This document shows positions 1-9,560 of a DNA stretch of 23,595 nt, one piece after another. Origin of the DNA: Pelargonium cotyledonis (lineage: Eukaryota; Streptophyta; Magnoliopsida; Geraniales; Geraniaceae). Where the stretch lies: contig JAYMTA010000859.1 in NCBI GenBank assembly GCA_036897625.1, forward strand, positions 1 to 23,595. The letters run 5' to 3'. Made by a program: the position numbers and the translations under genes. The notes under the pieces are model-generated. The model was not told the DNA's origin and searched no databases. It saw nothing but the letters and a program-made list of their open reading frames with translations. Positions within the stretch are counted from its first letter, which is position 1, and every line of letters starts with the position of its first letter.

Positions 1-1120
1 TAAAGGGAAGAGCTGCCCCCTATTGTGTAGCTCAACTAGTTAGTTTAAAAAAAAAATTCATTCCCGGCTTTCTCTTATTTGCAAATTCCCAAAATACCCT
101 TCTAATCAACTATAACCAAATGCCCATTTCACTTCATCTTTCCAATTTCTCTCTCAGATTTTGGATTTAGATATAATATTTATGACACGAGAATGTCATG
201 TACAAACCACATGAGGAAAGATAGAGGTCTCTATTAAAATGGATGATATACAAACGGAGTGAAAACATACAAGGCATAAATGTTATCGAAAACAAAACGT
301 GTAGCTTGGTAGTAATCCGTATTTACCCCTCCAAATCTTCCACATGGAGGTGACCGACTTTATTATGAAATTATGAACCACGTTCATGCCAGACTAAGAG
401 ATCGAAAATTTGAAATTAATCACTCCTTTTAGTCATTATTCATTAGACGTACTCGTAGGGCCTTCTTATTGGTGGAGATCTTTAGGCCTGAGGTTCTGCT
501 ATTGCATATAAATTCTTTGTACTAGCTGAAATTTGCCATCTAACTATCAGTTTCTTGTTGATGCCACTAATATTCTGTTTGGTTGGTGGGATATTTACTC
601 TTCTTCACGTACCAGTTGTCAGCAACTGTTTTCGTGTTAAAGTTTTATGGTGCGAAGAAAATGCCGTTTAATGGATGCCTGTATCTCACATGGTATTAGT
701 TTTTGGAAAAATCGTAGATAATCCATATGAACTCTACATTTTTTGCACATGACAACCTAAACTTTTTTTTCACAACACCAGCCCCTTATAAACTTTTCCA
801 AACCCGTTGTGCCAGTTAAACATAACCCGAAAGCTCTCTCTCATCACATGTCTTGCGCACATGATGATTTATTTATTTTATAGTACCCATTTTGCCCCTT
901 TACTGTTAAAATATGAACATCTGAAGATTCCTACAACCGGATCCAAAATTTTCTTCTTATTGGATTATGTTAAGTGAATATCATCACTAGCATAAAGGTT
1001 TTTGGAAAGATTACAGGGTTTATCTATTCGGTTAGTGTGTTGTACTATCTTCAGTCACCCCTTAATTTTATTTTAAATGGCATTTAAGAAAGTAACTTTT
1101 CTTGTTCTGCGTCAATGTAG
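1..1120. other. Non-coding sequence, left edge
   Basis: No open frame here is long enough to call. A stretch near 313-430 stays open for about 38 codons after two stops and includes the peptide GGDRLYYEIMNHVHARLRD. It has no clear splice sites and I do not recognise it. If the exon at 1121 is real, much of this stretch would be its upstream intron or introns. The T-rich sequence at 1060-1120 fits a 3' intron end. Confidence 0.4.
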
Positions 1121-1215
1121 GACTCTCGCTTCTTGAATATCCCGGAGTGAAAGCTATAGACCCCGCTTATGCCTTGCCAGTTGATGTTGTAAATAGACTC
1201 ATCTTCAGGAAATAA
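1121..1215 (+). CDS. Probable terminal exon of an unidentified gene
   Basis: A T-rich tract ends in an AG at 1119-1120. After it, one frame runs open for 31 codons to a TAA at 1213-1215. It reads [20 protein letters not shown] and then [10 protein letters not shown]. The first codon would be split, with one base from the upstream exon and GA from this one. The composition is far from random for this AT-rich DNA: it has proline, glycine and charged residues and no low complexity, so it looks protein-coding. The sequence after the stop resembles a 3' UTR. I do not recognise the family and found no upstream exon within the first 1.1 kb. It could be the true end of a gene that starts outside the window, or a pseudogene scrap. 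Confidence 0.4.
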
Positions 1216-3319
1216 TGCATTTTCATGAAGAATGGCTTCTTTTGTAGTTTCTAGGTACTATTTTGATCTTAAACCGAATATTGTATTGTCTTGCATTCTT
1301 CACACACTCAAAACCGATCTCATGAACATCTTTTATACAATTACACAGTTAGATTTGTTGATTATGTTGGTTGCACCTGCATGCACGTTTTGTATTTCTC
1401 TTTTGCGTGTCTTGTTCTTGTTGTTCTAGGAATTATGAACTTATCGAGTCATTTCTTGAACTTTTCATTATATAGTATTGATTGACTTGTCGTTTCTAAT
1501 AGTAGATTAGTGAAGAAAATTAAGGTAATGGTGATTGAAGAATGATTTTTTATTTTCTGGGTATTAGTTGTTGACAGTGTTTAAGTGAGATTAAGAATTA
1601 TTAGTATATGATTCAGATTCTGATTAATTCAGGGCAATATTTTGACAAGTTCTTGCCTAAAAAAGAAGGGAATTTTTTCAAAAATTTAATTATTATTGTA
1701 AATTTAAATAGTGGTTGAGATCCAACTAGTGATGGTTGTCAGAAACTTGAAGATTCAAATTAATAATATAAATTTGTAATTTTAAACTTTTTTTTTTTAG
1801 AGATCTATAGATCCATAACGAAAAGGAAGAAGAGAAGAATAAGATGCTTCTACTCTCTTATGGATGTACTTTTTTTTTTTCCAAAAAAAAAAAAAAGCAA
1901 AATTCTTTTGGAGAATCATGGTGTTGGGTGTGAAGCACCCAAATCTCATAAACAAAAATTATCCTCTTATAAACGGATAACAATGAGTCTCGGTCAGCGT
2001 TTTAAAAATTGAAATTTAGAAATTTGTTTTGCGTTCACGTAAATATTGGAGTGAGTCTGAGTATTAGTTAACGATGTTTCACACTCTTGTTAAACTAGTT
2101 AAGTTTTTAGCCATTAATAAAGAAAAGTCAAGAACATAAAAATTCAAGCGCAAACTTCACAATCGTATTTCTCTCGAAAAATTACATAAAACAGAAAATG
2201 TACCAGTCAGATAATCAAGCAAAAAGTTATTAACTTTTATATATTTTTTTTTCTCTTTCTTTGTAGTTGAAAGCATTCATTTGAATTATTGAAATAAAAC
2301 AAATGACAAAATCGCCCTCTCGGCCAATTTTTCGACAATTGGCTATATTTACAAACGAAATAAAAACATGCGTCATTTATGTGTTATAAGACGCAAAAAC
2401 GATCCATTTTTTACACACACTTAATGACTAAAAAGTCACATTGAGATAGTGATGGACCCATAATGAAGAATCCACTTAACTATTTAAACACTAGTTTTGA
2501 ATCATTTTCATTTTGTGAAACCAGCCAAAGAATGCTATAATTATTCTCATAATAACTATTTTTAAAATCCAAATCATGAGTGAATATAGAGAATAAAAAA
2601 TACTACTTTAAACAAAAGCCAATGCTTTTTAGAAGAAAAAAAAAATACTAAATTGGTATAAAATAGGTACTATGGCATCTTTTTTTTTTTTTTTTTTTCT
2701 TGTTGTTGCAAAAATGTTTGTTCTATTAAGGACATGATGTTGCTGCCTATTCCGTGCCAGCCAGAAAGTCACTAAAACCATAAACAACAAGAAGTACCAA
2801 ATCTTGGTCCCCATTCACTACCCAACCATTCCACAAAATGGTTAATTTAACATTTAATTACTAACATTTATGTGTCTAATCCACACTAATTTGATTAATT
2901 ATAAGGGCACATTTCTCAAAGTTCGGAAGATAAACATTGGGTAATGTTTTAAAAATCAAATAAAGTTAAACGGTTCATTATTGAGTTTGGTTGTCCAATC
3001 GTTTTAATTTGTTATATATTATTTGAGGAGAGGCTTTTGTGTGTATCGAGCAAAACTTAACATTTGATAACGGTGTGAGCAACGTTACAAACGAAACGAG
3101 CAAAACGTGTGTTGGACATAATTTCACATTCTTAACTTATTTGAGGGGTAGTATAGTCAAAAAAAATTATTTTTTTTATGAAATAAAATTGAATATCTTA
3201 TTTTGAGTTTATTTTTTTTAAAAAAAAATTATAGAAAAAAATAGCACAATGCATACAATCCAATAAAATAAAATAAAATGGAGAATAAAAAGAATTTCCA
3301 AGTGGGATTTTGATAGAAA
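1216..3319. other. Intergenic, AT-rich, no gene seen
   Basis: The first part (about 1216-1450) could be the 3' UTR of the exon at 1121-1215. The rest is AT-rich with many homopolymers. These include a T11-CC-A14 stretch at 1870-1896, which could form a simple hairpin, and a T19 tract at 2680-2698. The short frames here are low-complexity and not convincing. No tRNA, rRNA or transposon coding sequence was recognised. Confidence 0.5.
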
Positions 3320-3590
3320 AAAATTGACACAACATAAGACAACACAAGGTTCTAAAATGAAGATATGGCACTGTACAATCCCATTGTACTGTCCAGCTCA
3401 GCAACCACCAAAAGTAAAACTCCAAGTCTACAGTGTCAGTGACAACTGGACAGGTCAGTCTAACAGCTGTGCTCCTCCACGTGTCTCTCTACCATTGGAT
3501 GTGACATGGCCCCTCATCCCTAGAAACAAGGACATGTCCTCCGTAGTGCCCTCCACAACATTTTGCCAGCTGGGCAAGTGGCTACATTAT
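3320..3590 (+). promoter_or_regulatory. GC-richer island with G-box, possible distal regulatory region
   Basis: Base composition rises clearly above both flanks. The island contains CCACGTGTC at 3477-3485 (a G-box/ABRE-type ACGT element) and an inverted pair, GTACAAT (3373-3379) and ATTGTAC (3383-3389), around CCC. The GTAC core is the one bound by SPL-type factors. A frame of 115 codons crosses the region (3324-3671), but its composition is not protein-like. The island lies about 0.8-1.1 kb upstream of the XTH TATA box. A role as a conserved non-coding or enhancer element is inferred only from composition and motifs. Confidence 0.3.
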
Positions 3591-3824
3591 TTAATATATA
3601 AAAATGACAAAATAGTATGGTTTCCTCATCTTACAAACATTTTTTTTTTATTATTGTTAGTCAACATGTGATTTACTCTTTACAATTTGTTATACGTGAT
3701 ATTTTATTGACGCATCGTCAAAAGCGTTACGTCACCTCATTCAGTTCATTTTTACAGACGTAGTTTTAATCCCCAAAGTAGTTAATTTTTTAATTCACTC
3801 TCCTTAAATAAAAGTTATTACAAC

Positions 3825-4179
3825 CAGTTTTCTATTGCCACATCAGTAAAAAAAAGTCACGTTGCAGAATTTTATATATTGGATTCTTGATTTATTAGTG
3901 TCTTTTAGAGGAATGTTTCAGACAAAATATTTGTTTTATTCACATAAATAAGGTCATTTTAGGTAGTTTAAATATTAAAAAACTACAACTTTATATACAT
4001 TAAGTTGATTTTTAGCTGAACAATATTTTATAATTTGATAACGATGAACATAGTATAGTAGGTATTAGAGGTGAACATACAAAAAACAGTCGGAGAGTTG
4101 AAAATAAAAGTTGAAGTCGACGCATTTGTTAATGTGACATGTATCGTAATATTTTTGCTAACATGGCAATAGAAAACTG
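3825..4179. mobile_element. Fold-back (MITE-like) remnant
   Basis: CAGTTTTCTATTGCCA at 3825-3840 recurs as a perfect reverse complement at 4164-4179. The arms are separated by 323 bp of AT-rich sequence. Weaker complementarity continues outside the arms (TTATTA on the left, TATAA on the right). This is the structure of a small non-autonomous DNA element or an old fold-back transposon. No target-site duplication or coding sequence is visible, so the superfamily is unknown. Its right arm ends about 230 bp before the XTH TATA box. Confidence 0.4.
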
Positions 4180-4355
4180 ATTATAACCATTAAAAACATA
4201 AACTATTGTTTTAAAAAACACAAAAAAACAAAAAACCCCAACTATAAACTAAATCTTAAATAAGAAAAATGTAAAACAAGGAATTCATATATTACCCATA
4301 GAAAAGTAGTTTTTTTTTTCTTCTTCTTCAAGTTCGATCAAAAAGCTTAAAATCC

Positions 4356-4375
4356 CACGTGGAATCCGACGTGGC
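4356..4375 (+). promoter_or_regulatory. G-box plus ABRE-like element in the XTH promoter
   Basis: CACGTG (4356-4361) is followed seven bases later by ACGTGGC (4369-4375). Both have an ACGT core, the target of plant bZIP and bHLH factors in light, abscisic acid and hormone responses. The pair lies 35-55 bp upstream of the TATA box, a typical place for a working proximal element. The actual regulator cannot be read from sequence. Confidence 0.5.
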
Positions 4376-4409
4376 AAAGATGACAGATGACATGGCAAAT
4401 GAAATCGGC

Positions 4410-4416
4410 TATAAAA
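4410..4416 (+). promoter_or_regulatory. TATA box of the XTH gene
   Basis: TATAAAA lies 124 bp upstream of the XTH start codon. It predicts transcription from about 4440 and a 5' UTR of roughly 100 nt that is CT-rich at its 3' end (4508-4530), as is common in plant leaders. Confidence 0.65.
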
Positions 4417-4539
4417 AAGGGACCGTGTTCACTGTGAGTGTAGTAGGGATTAGAAAACAGAGCATTTTCTATAGCAGAAGCTTCAGTCAAATCCTCTGTT
4501 TCTGATTTTTTTTTTCTCTTCTCTTCTCTCAACAAATCC

Positions 4540-7127
4540 ATGGCTGCTTCAGTGTCTAGTGGTGTGTTCTTGTGTTCCTTTGTGGGTCTTGTCATGGTGG
4601 TGGGTCTGGTTAGCTCAGCTAAGTTTGATGATCTCTTCCAGCCCAGCTGGGCTTATGACCATTTTGCCCATGAAGGAGAGGTGCTCAGGCTCAAGCTTGA
4701 CAACTTTTCTGGTAACTTACACAACCTATCTTTGTGCCCAAATGATAAAAATTGAATCTTTTCAGTGGTTTCTGTAATGGGTCTCTTCTAGGATTTGTGC
4801 CTTGTTGACCCTCTGTTTTGTGCATTGTGCTGTCCTCAGCTGCATGAGAGCTTCTCAAGCTGACCCAGTGACAAAGAATTGAAACTTTTTCATGTTATCA
4901 ATCATTTCCTGAAATGGGTCATTTTATATATGTATGTATGTATATTTATATTTGTTTTCTGTATATTGAAATGGTGGGTTGTGTTGTATTGGTAATTTCA
5001 GGAGCTGGGTTTGAATCAAAAAGCAAATACATGTTTGGGAAAGTGAACATTCAGATCAAGCTTGTGGAGGGTGATTCTGCTGGGACTGTTACAGCTTTTT
5101 ATGTATGTAAAAACACACACTAATTTTCAGTGCCATGGTTTTTATTAGAGCAGTCAATTCGAACTTCAGTTCCTTGTTTTCGGGTTTAAGTATGTGAAAT
5201 GTGTGGATTTGTGTCGGTTTGTCCAACCCAATCTAACCCGCAATCTAACAGATAAACTCTTTCAGATCGGGTTTAGTTGCAAGTTCGAGTCCAAATATTC
5301 CGCTGTAGTTTTTATTTACCTATGCAATTTTTTTTTACCATATTCTCATGTGTCCAATTCCAATAGATATCATCTCATTTTCTGCAAATCCATGTCCTTA
5401 AGTCACTAACTCTTGGGTTCCCCAAAATTCAGTGATTTTCCATCACCGTCACCTTTAAAACCCATTCAATTTATTTCCGGTTAAAGACACTTAAATCATG
5501 TGTTTTCTTTTAAAAAACTTCAAATTTCATGAATGAGTGTGAGTACACTCCCCTTAGTGTACTAGTTGCTACCCACTTTCCTTACACACTCTTCAATTTT
5601 CATTAATGTTGCTTTCATGAACCAATAGCTCCTTGTCCAAGTTTTTGACCTTTTGTTGAACTGTTGATTGATGTGTGTTTGTGTTAATTGATCCCATGAT
5701 TTTTGTTTGTTTGTTTGCTCAAATGTTGTCTGCAACACACAGATGTCATCAGATGGCCCAAAACACAATGAGTTTGATTTTGAGTTCCTCGGCAACACCT
5801 CTGGTGAACCTTACCTTGTCCAAACCAATGTGTATGTGAATGGTGTTGGCAATAGAGAACAAAGACTCAACCTCTGGTTTGACCCCACCAAAGGCTTCCA
5901 CTCCTACTCCATCCTCTGGAACCAGCGCCAAGTTGTGTAAGCACTCATTGCATGTTTACATTAATGCATGTATGTATGTGTTCATTGTTGTATACTGGTA
6001 TGTATGTATGTATGTATGTGTGTGTGTATGCATTTATGGGTTCATATGATATATATCATCAGATGGAGGAGCTAAGTGTACATGTAGTGTTTAATGTGCA
6101 TGCTATTGTAATGGCCTCATCTTGAGTATGAGCTATCTTGTTCTGTTTTGAGTAAAAGTCTTGGTGCATGCTAATTGCATGTTACGAGTAGACATAGCGT
6201 AGACTAACAATGAACATGTCGTAACATGTTAAACGCATGTTTGAGGTCGTTATATTGTAGACTAGGCGTGAACATGTTGCAGCTAGACTAATTAACATCT
6301 AATTGTGTTCTAAGTAGATGTATTGTAGACTAAGGACGAGCTCACGAGCATATTGTAGATTAGTTGTGAACGTGTGATTAAAATGCTAATTGCATGATCC
6401 GAGTAGATATATCGTAGACTGATAATGAACATATTGTAAACTAACAATGAGTGCATGTAATAAACATTCTAATTAGTGAACATGTTGTAGACTAATTATG
6501 AGGGGAATGTAAATTATGTCACCCATATGCTTTGTGTGGTCACATGTGTGTCATGTGACATTGATCACAAGCACACAAAAGCAAGAACCCACAAATAGTG
6601 GGGATCCAAACTTGGATGATATGTGCCAATATGTCAATCATGTTGTTGAGAGCTTGTGAATTCAAATCTCCATCATTTGACAATCTTGTGTGGTTATGTT
6701 ACTCAGGTTTCTAGTGGATGAGACTCCAATTAGAGTCCACACCAACATGGAACACAAGGGTGTGCCATTCCCCAAGGACCAAGCCATGGGAGTTTATAGC
6801 TCAATTTGGAATGCTGATGATTGGGCCACACAAGGAGGAAGGGTCAAGACAGATTGGAGCCATGCTCCATTTGTTGCCTCCTACAAGGGATTTGAGATTG
6901 ATGCTTGTGAGTGTCCAGTGCCAATGGCAGCTGCTGATAATGCCAGGAGGTGTAGTAGTAGCTCCGAGAAGAGGTTTTGGTGGGATGAGCCAACAATGGC
7001 TGAGTTGAGCTTGCACCAGAACCACCAGCTCTTGTGGGTTAGAGCCAATCACTTGGTTTATGACTATTGTAGTGACAAAGCTAGGTTCCCAGTGACTCCT
7101 GTGGAGTGCCTCCACCACCACCATTAG
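4540..7127 (+). CDS. XTH: Xyloglucan endotransglucosylase/hydrolase, XTH6/7-like, four exons
   Basis: GH16 cell-wall enzyme that cuts xyloglucan and rejoins or hydrolyses it, loosening or remodelling the wall. Exons: 4540-4711, 5002-5102, 5743-5936 and 6707-7127. All three introns are GT-AG, and the joined frame is 295 codons, the usual XTH length. Residues 1-27 are a signal peptide ending VSSA, so it is secreted. The active site [10 protein letters not shown] is at 99-108; E101 should be the nucleophile and E105 the acid/base. N109-T-S is the conserved N-glycosylation site beside it. The C-terminal XET domain follows (about 220-290), with cysteines 223, 225, 238, 277 and 290 and the motif [14 protein letters not shown] in place of the common HDEIDFEFLG, with [10 protein letters not shown] and a PVEC ending, fits the XTH6/XTH7 group. 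The four-histidine tail is unusual. The family is certain; the subgroup is likely. Confidence 0.95.
5964..6031. repeat. ATGT/GT microsatellite in XTH intron 3
   Basis: Two runs of the tetranucleotide ATGT (about 5966-5979 and 5998-6018) lead into a short GT run just after the intron 3 donor. It is a simple sequence repeat and probably varies in length between individuals. Confidence 0.8.
6165..6510. repeat. Degenerate tandem repeat in XTH intron 3
   Basis: Variants of GTAGACTAA followed by CAATGAACATGTTGTA recur at least six times between 6186 and 6500. A longer phrase, ATGCTAATTGCATG then a variable TTAC/ATCC and GAGTAGAYATA, occurs at about 6168 and again at 6383, a spacing of 215 bp. The repeat explains why intron 3 (770 bp) is the longest of the gene. 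Copies are well diverged, so it is old. Confidence 0.6.
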
Positions 7128-7316
7128 TGACAAGAGCCAAGACATTGAGGGGTTTTGTAAAAATGGTGTTTCATGAAAACATGTACTCCATGTTTGTTTC
7201 ATAGTTTTTGGTTTTATGGCATCTCCTTGTTGTATTTCCTACCATATGTATGATAGATTGCTATTAAATTGTTGGTGTTGATGATGATGATAGATATGAA
7301 TGGAACTAGTTATTCT

Positions 7317-7633
7317 GAATAAAACATCGTAATGATTCAGATATTGACATGTCAGGACATGTCATTTAATATACATTTGAAAATATGGTTTTTTTTAGCT
7401 TTCTAAACGTGGTTTCCAAATTTGTCACTTCAAAACACACAATTTTGGCTTAACTCTTCTGTTTTCAATATTGGAATAATATTTCTGCTGCTAGTTAATG
7501 TAAATGGAACCTTCTAATATACGTCCGTAAATGCATGTTAATTGACATGTGTTCGCGTACTTATTTTGAATAAAATATTGTAACAACTCAATTATTGACA
7601 CATCATGACTTATTATCTAGTATGCCGTTGAAA
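7317..7633. repeat. Two diverged 66-bp direct copies, 251 bp apart
   Basis: Segments 7317-7382 and 7568-7633 align without gaps at 48 of 66 positions. Thirteen of the 18 differences are transitions, a pattern expected of methylated repeat DNA ageing by deamination. Each copy begins GAATAAAA and ends TTGAAA. The first copy contains a 20-bp palindrome at 7345-7364 (TGACATGTC, AG, GACATGTCA). Confidence 0.6.
7318..7323 (+). terminator. Candidate poly(A) signal of the XTH gene
   Basis: AATAAA lies 191 nt after the XTH stop codon, a normal plant 3' UTR length. The same hexamer occurs again at 7569-7574 inside a duplicated 66-bp segment, so an alternative longer end is possible. Confidence 0.4.
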
Positions 7634-9560
7634 GCACACTTTTAGTTTCCCATCTAGATTTTTTGAATTTCTTCTCTACACGACACACAACTTAGCTCAA
7701 TGACTCAATCCTTTTTGTTTTCTAGTACTTGTGCATGTTTTCAAGGAAGCTTTGAATTCAGAGCAAGCTAATGAATAGGAGGGTCCTAAATTCTTTTGGC
7801 TTGTGTTGAGCTCATAGAAGAGGGGACCTATAAGTTTGTGGTAGATAGAGAAGTTGAGAGAGAGAGAGAGAGAGGATTGAAATGAATAAAATCAAGAAAA
7901 ATGGTGGATCCCATTTTTTTGTGGGTTTATGGGTTTTGATGAGTGCCCTCCCTACCACTTTTGTAGTTTGTCCATGTGGGTTTGATCTTTTTCATGCAAG
8001 TTAGTGAAAAAAGCAAGTAGCTAGAGAGCTCTTAATTCTCTATAGCCAAGTACTTAAAATGGTTATAGACACAAGGGAGGGCACCCTACATTTATGAATG
8101 TGCAAGGCTGGCCTTAGATACATCTAGACGCTAGAGCTGACTGTCCGAGTTTTATATCAATTTTTTTTTAAATAGAGTTGTAAAAATCGTCAACTATTGT
8201 ATACAAGTAAGTCTGCATGTAAATTTGCAACATTTCGCATTTATAAATATTCTTTACTCCACCTATTAGTGTCTATAGTTGTTTCCGTGTCCGATATTCC
8301 CAATTTTTTCAATTTTGCTCCTATTTTGCACCCGTAAATATTCAAACCTCTACTTATTTACAAAACCACCAACTGAGTTTACATGTAACTTACACGCACC
8401 TCAACACCACGTGTTACTCTTTCACGTACATATACATATATGGTGTATGTATATGAAATAGTCTTCTTCCTTTTTATCTCCTAGATAAGGATCATCCTTC
8501 GAACTCCAAAAAGATAAGTAAATGGACCACACACACACACACACAAAAGCTATAAGTGCTAGTTCAACTCTCATCTCATGAACCAAAAACAAGTAAAAAC
8601 AAAGAAAAGCACTACATTACAACAAAACCTGCAAAACCATTTGTGGATCCCAAAAACACATTTCAAAGTCTCTCCAAGTTGTTTCTATACATCACTTTCA
8701 TTTCAAAATGTGATAATCATCCATGATATCTAAACACAACACAACACAACACAACACATCATATCCTTTAAATAAATAATGGGTATTTTAATGAACTGGG
8801 GTCCCATTATTGTTGCAACAGACAAATTTATCCACCCAAAAGTTTTTGGGGATCGAAAATAGACTAGAGCTTCTATAATAAGCATATTTTATTTCCATGT
8901 CAATATATATATCCCATAGAAAGAGGTGATTGTTTATTGTTATCTACTTTGGGTCCTACTGAATGAGGAATCAAATAAAAATAAATGAATAAAAAGATAG
9001 GTGTCAATTCTGAGAATCAAATGATTTCTCTAGGGGACCTCTTTGGTTACCAATAATTATAGTTCACAAAAACAATTGAAGGAACACACACACAAAAAGA
9101 AAAAAAAAAAAACCAATGTAGGAAGAGAATTTTGTGCACCTATAGATATGTTTAAGTGTTTATCCATTGTTATTTAAATTGATCCAATCATTTATAAAGC
9201 ATTGTTGTAAGAAAATGAGTTAGATGTCCACACAAACATCAAATTCACTGCCCATCAATTTCACATTAATAGAATAAAAGTTCGAATCAATTTACTATTT
9301 TTTATTCATGATTTAAGCGTCTGATAATAGTGAAATAATTTAATCTAACCAATCAACTTTTGTCTAATCTGAATTATACTATTCGAGGATAATATATTTA
9401 AGTTCTTAAATATCTCGATATTTGTTCAAAACTATTGGTTGTTTGTATAAAAGTTTTTTTTTTATAGAAGAATAGTATATAATAAGCACATGCTCTTAAG
9501 AAAAATGGTAAATGAAACATTGGAACACATAAAGACATGACAATGTCTCAATATTATCAC
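7634..9560. other. Intergenic with several microsatellites
   Basis: No gene is supported. Simple repeats are (GA)n at 7856-7874, (CA)n at 8528-8545 and (CACAA)4 at 8735-8758. An 11-bp inverted repeat joins 7943-7953 to 8074-8084. A 60-codon frame at 8279-8461 has no supporting features. The sequence is AT-rich, with no recognised transposon domains. Confidence 0.5.
7943..8084. repeat. Widely spaced 11-bp inverted repeat
   Basis: GTGCCCTCCCT (7943-7953) and its exact complement AGGGAGGGCAC (8074-8084) enclose 120 bp. The arms are GC-rich in an AT-rich setting. Pairing does not continue past the arms, and I recognise no known plant microRNA in them. Confidence 0.4.

Noticed and set aside
3324-3671. 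Plus-strand frame of 115 codons
   Set aside because: No signal, domain or codon pattern supports it. The GC-rich part looks regulatory and the end is low-complexity Phe/Leu.
6801-7202. Minus-strand frame of 133 codons
   Set aside because: It lies opposite XTH exon 4, which is unambiguously coding on the plus strand.
7943-8084. MicroRNA precursor
   Set aside because: Pairing is limited to 11 bp, and none of the conserved plant microRNA sequences I know is present.
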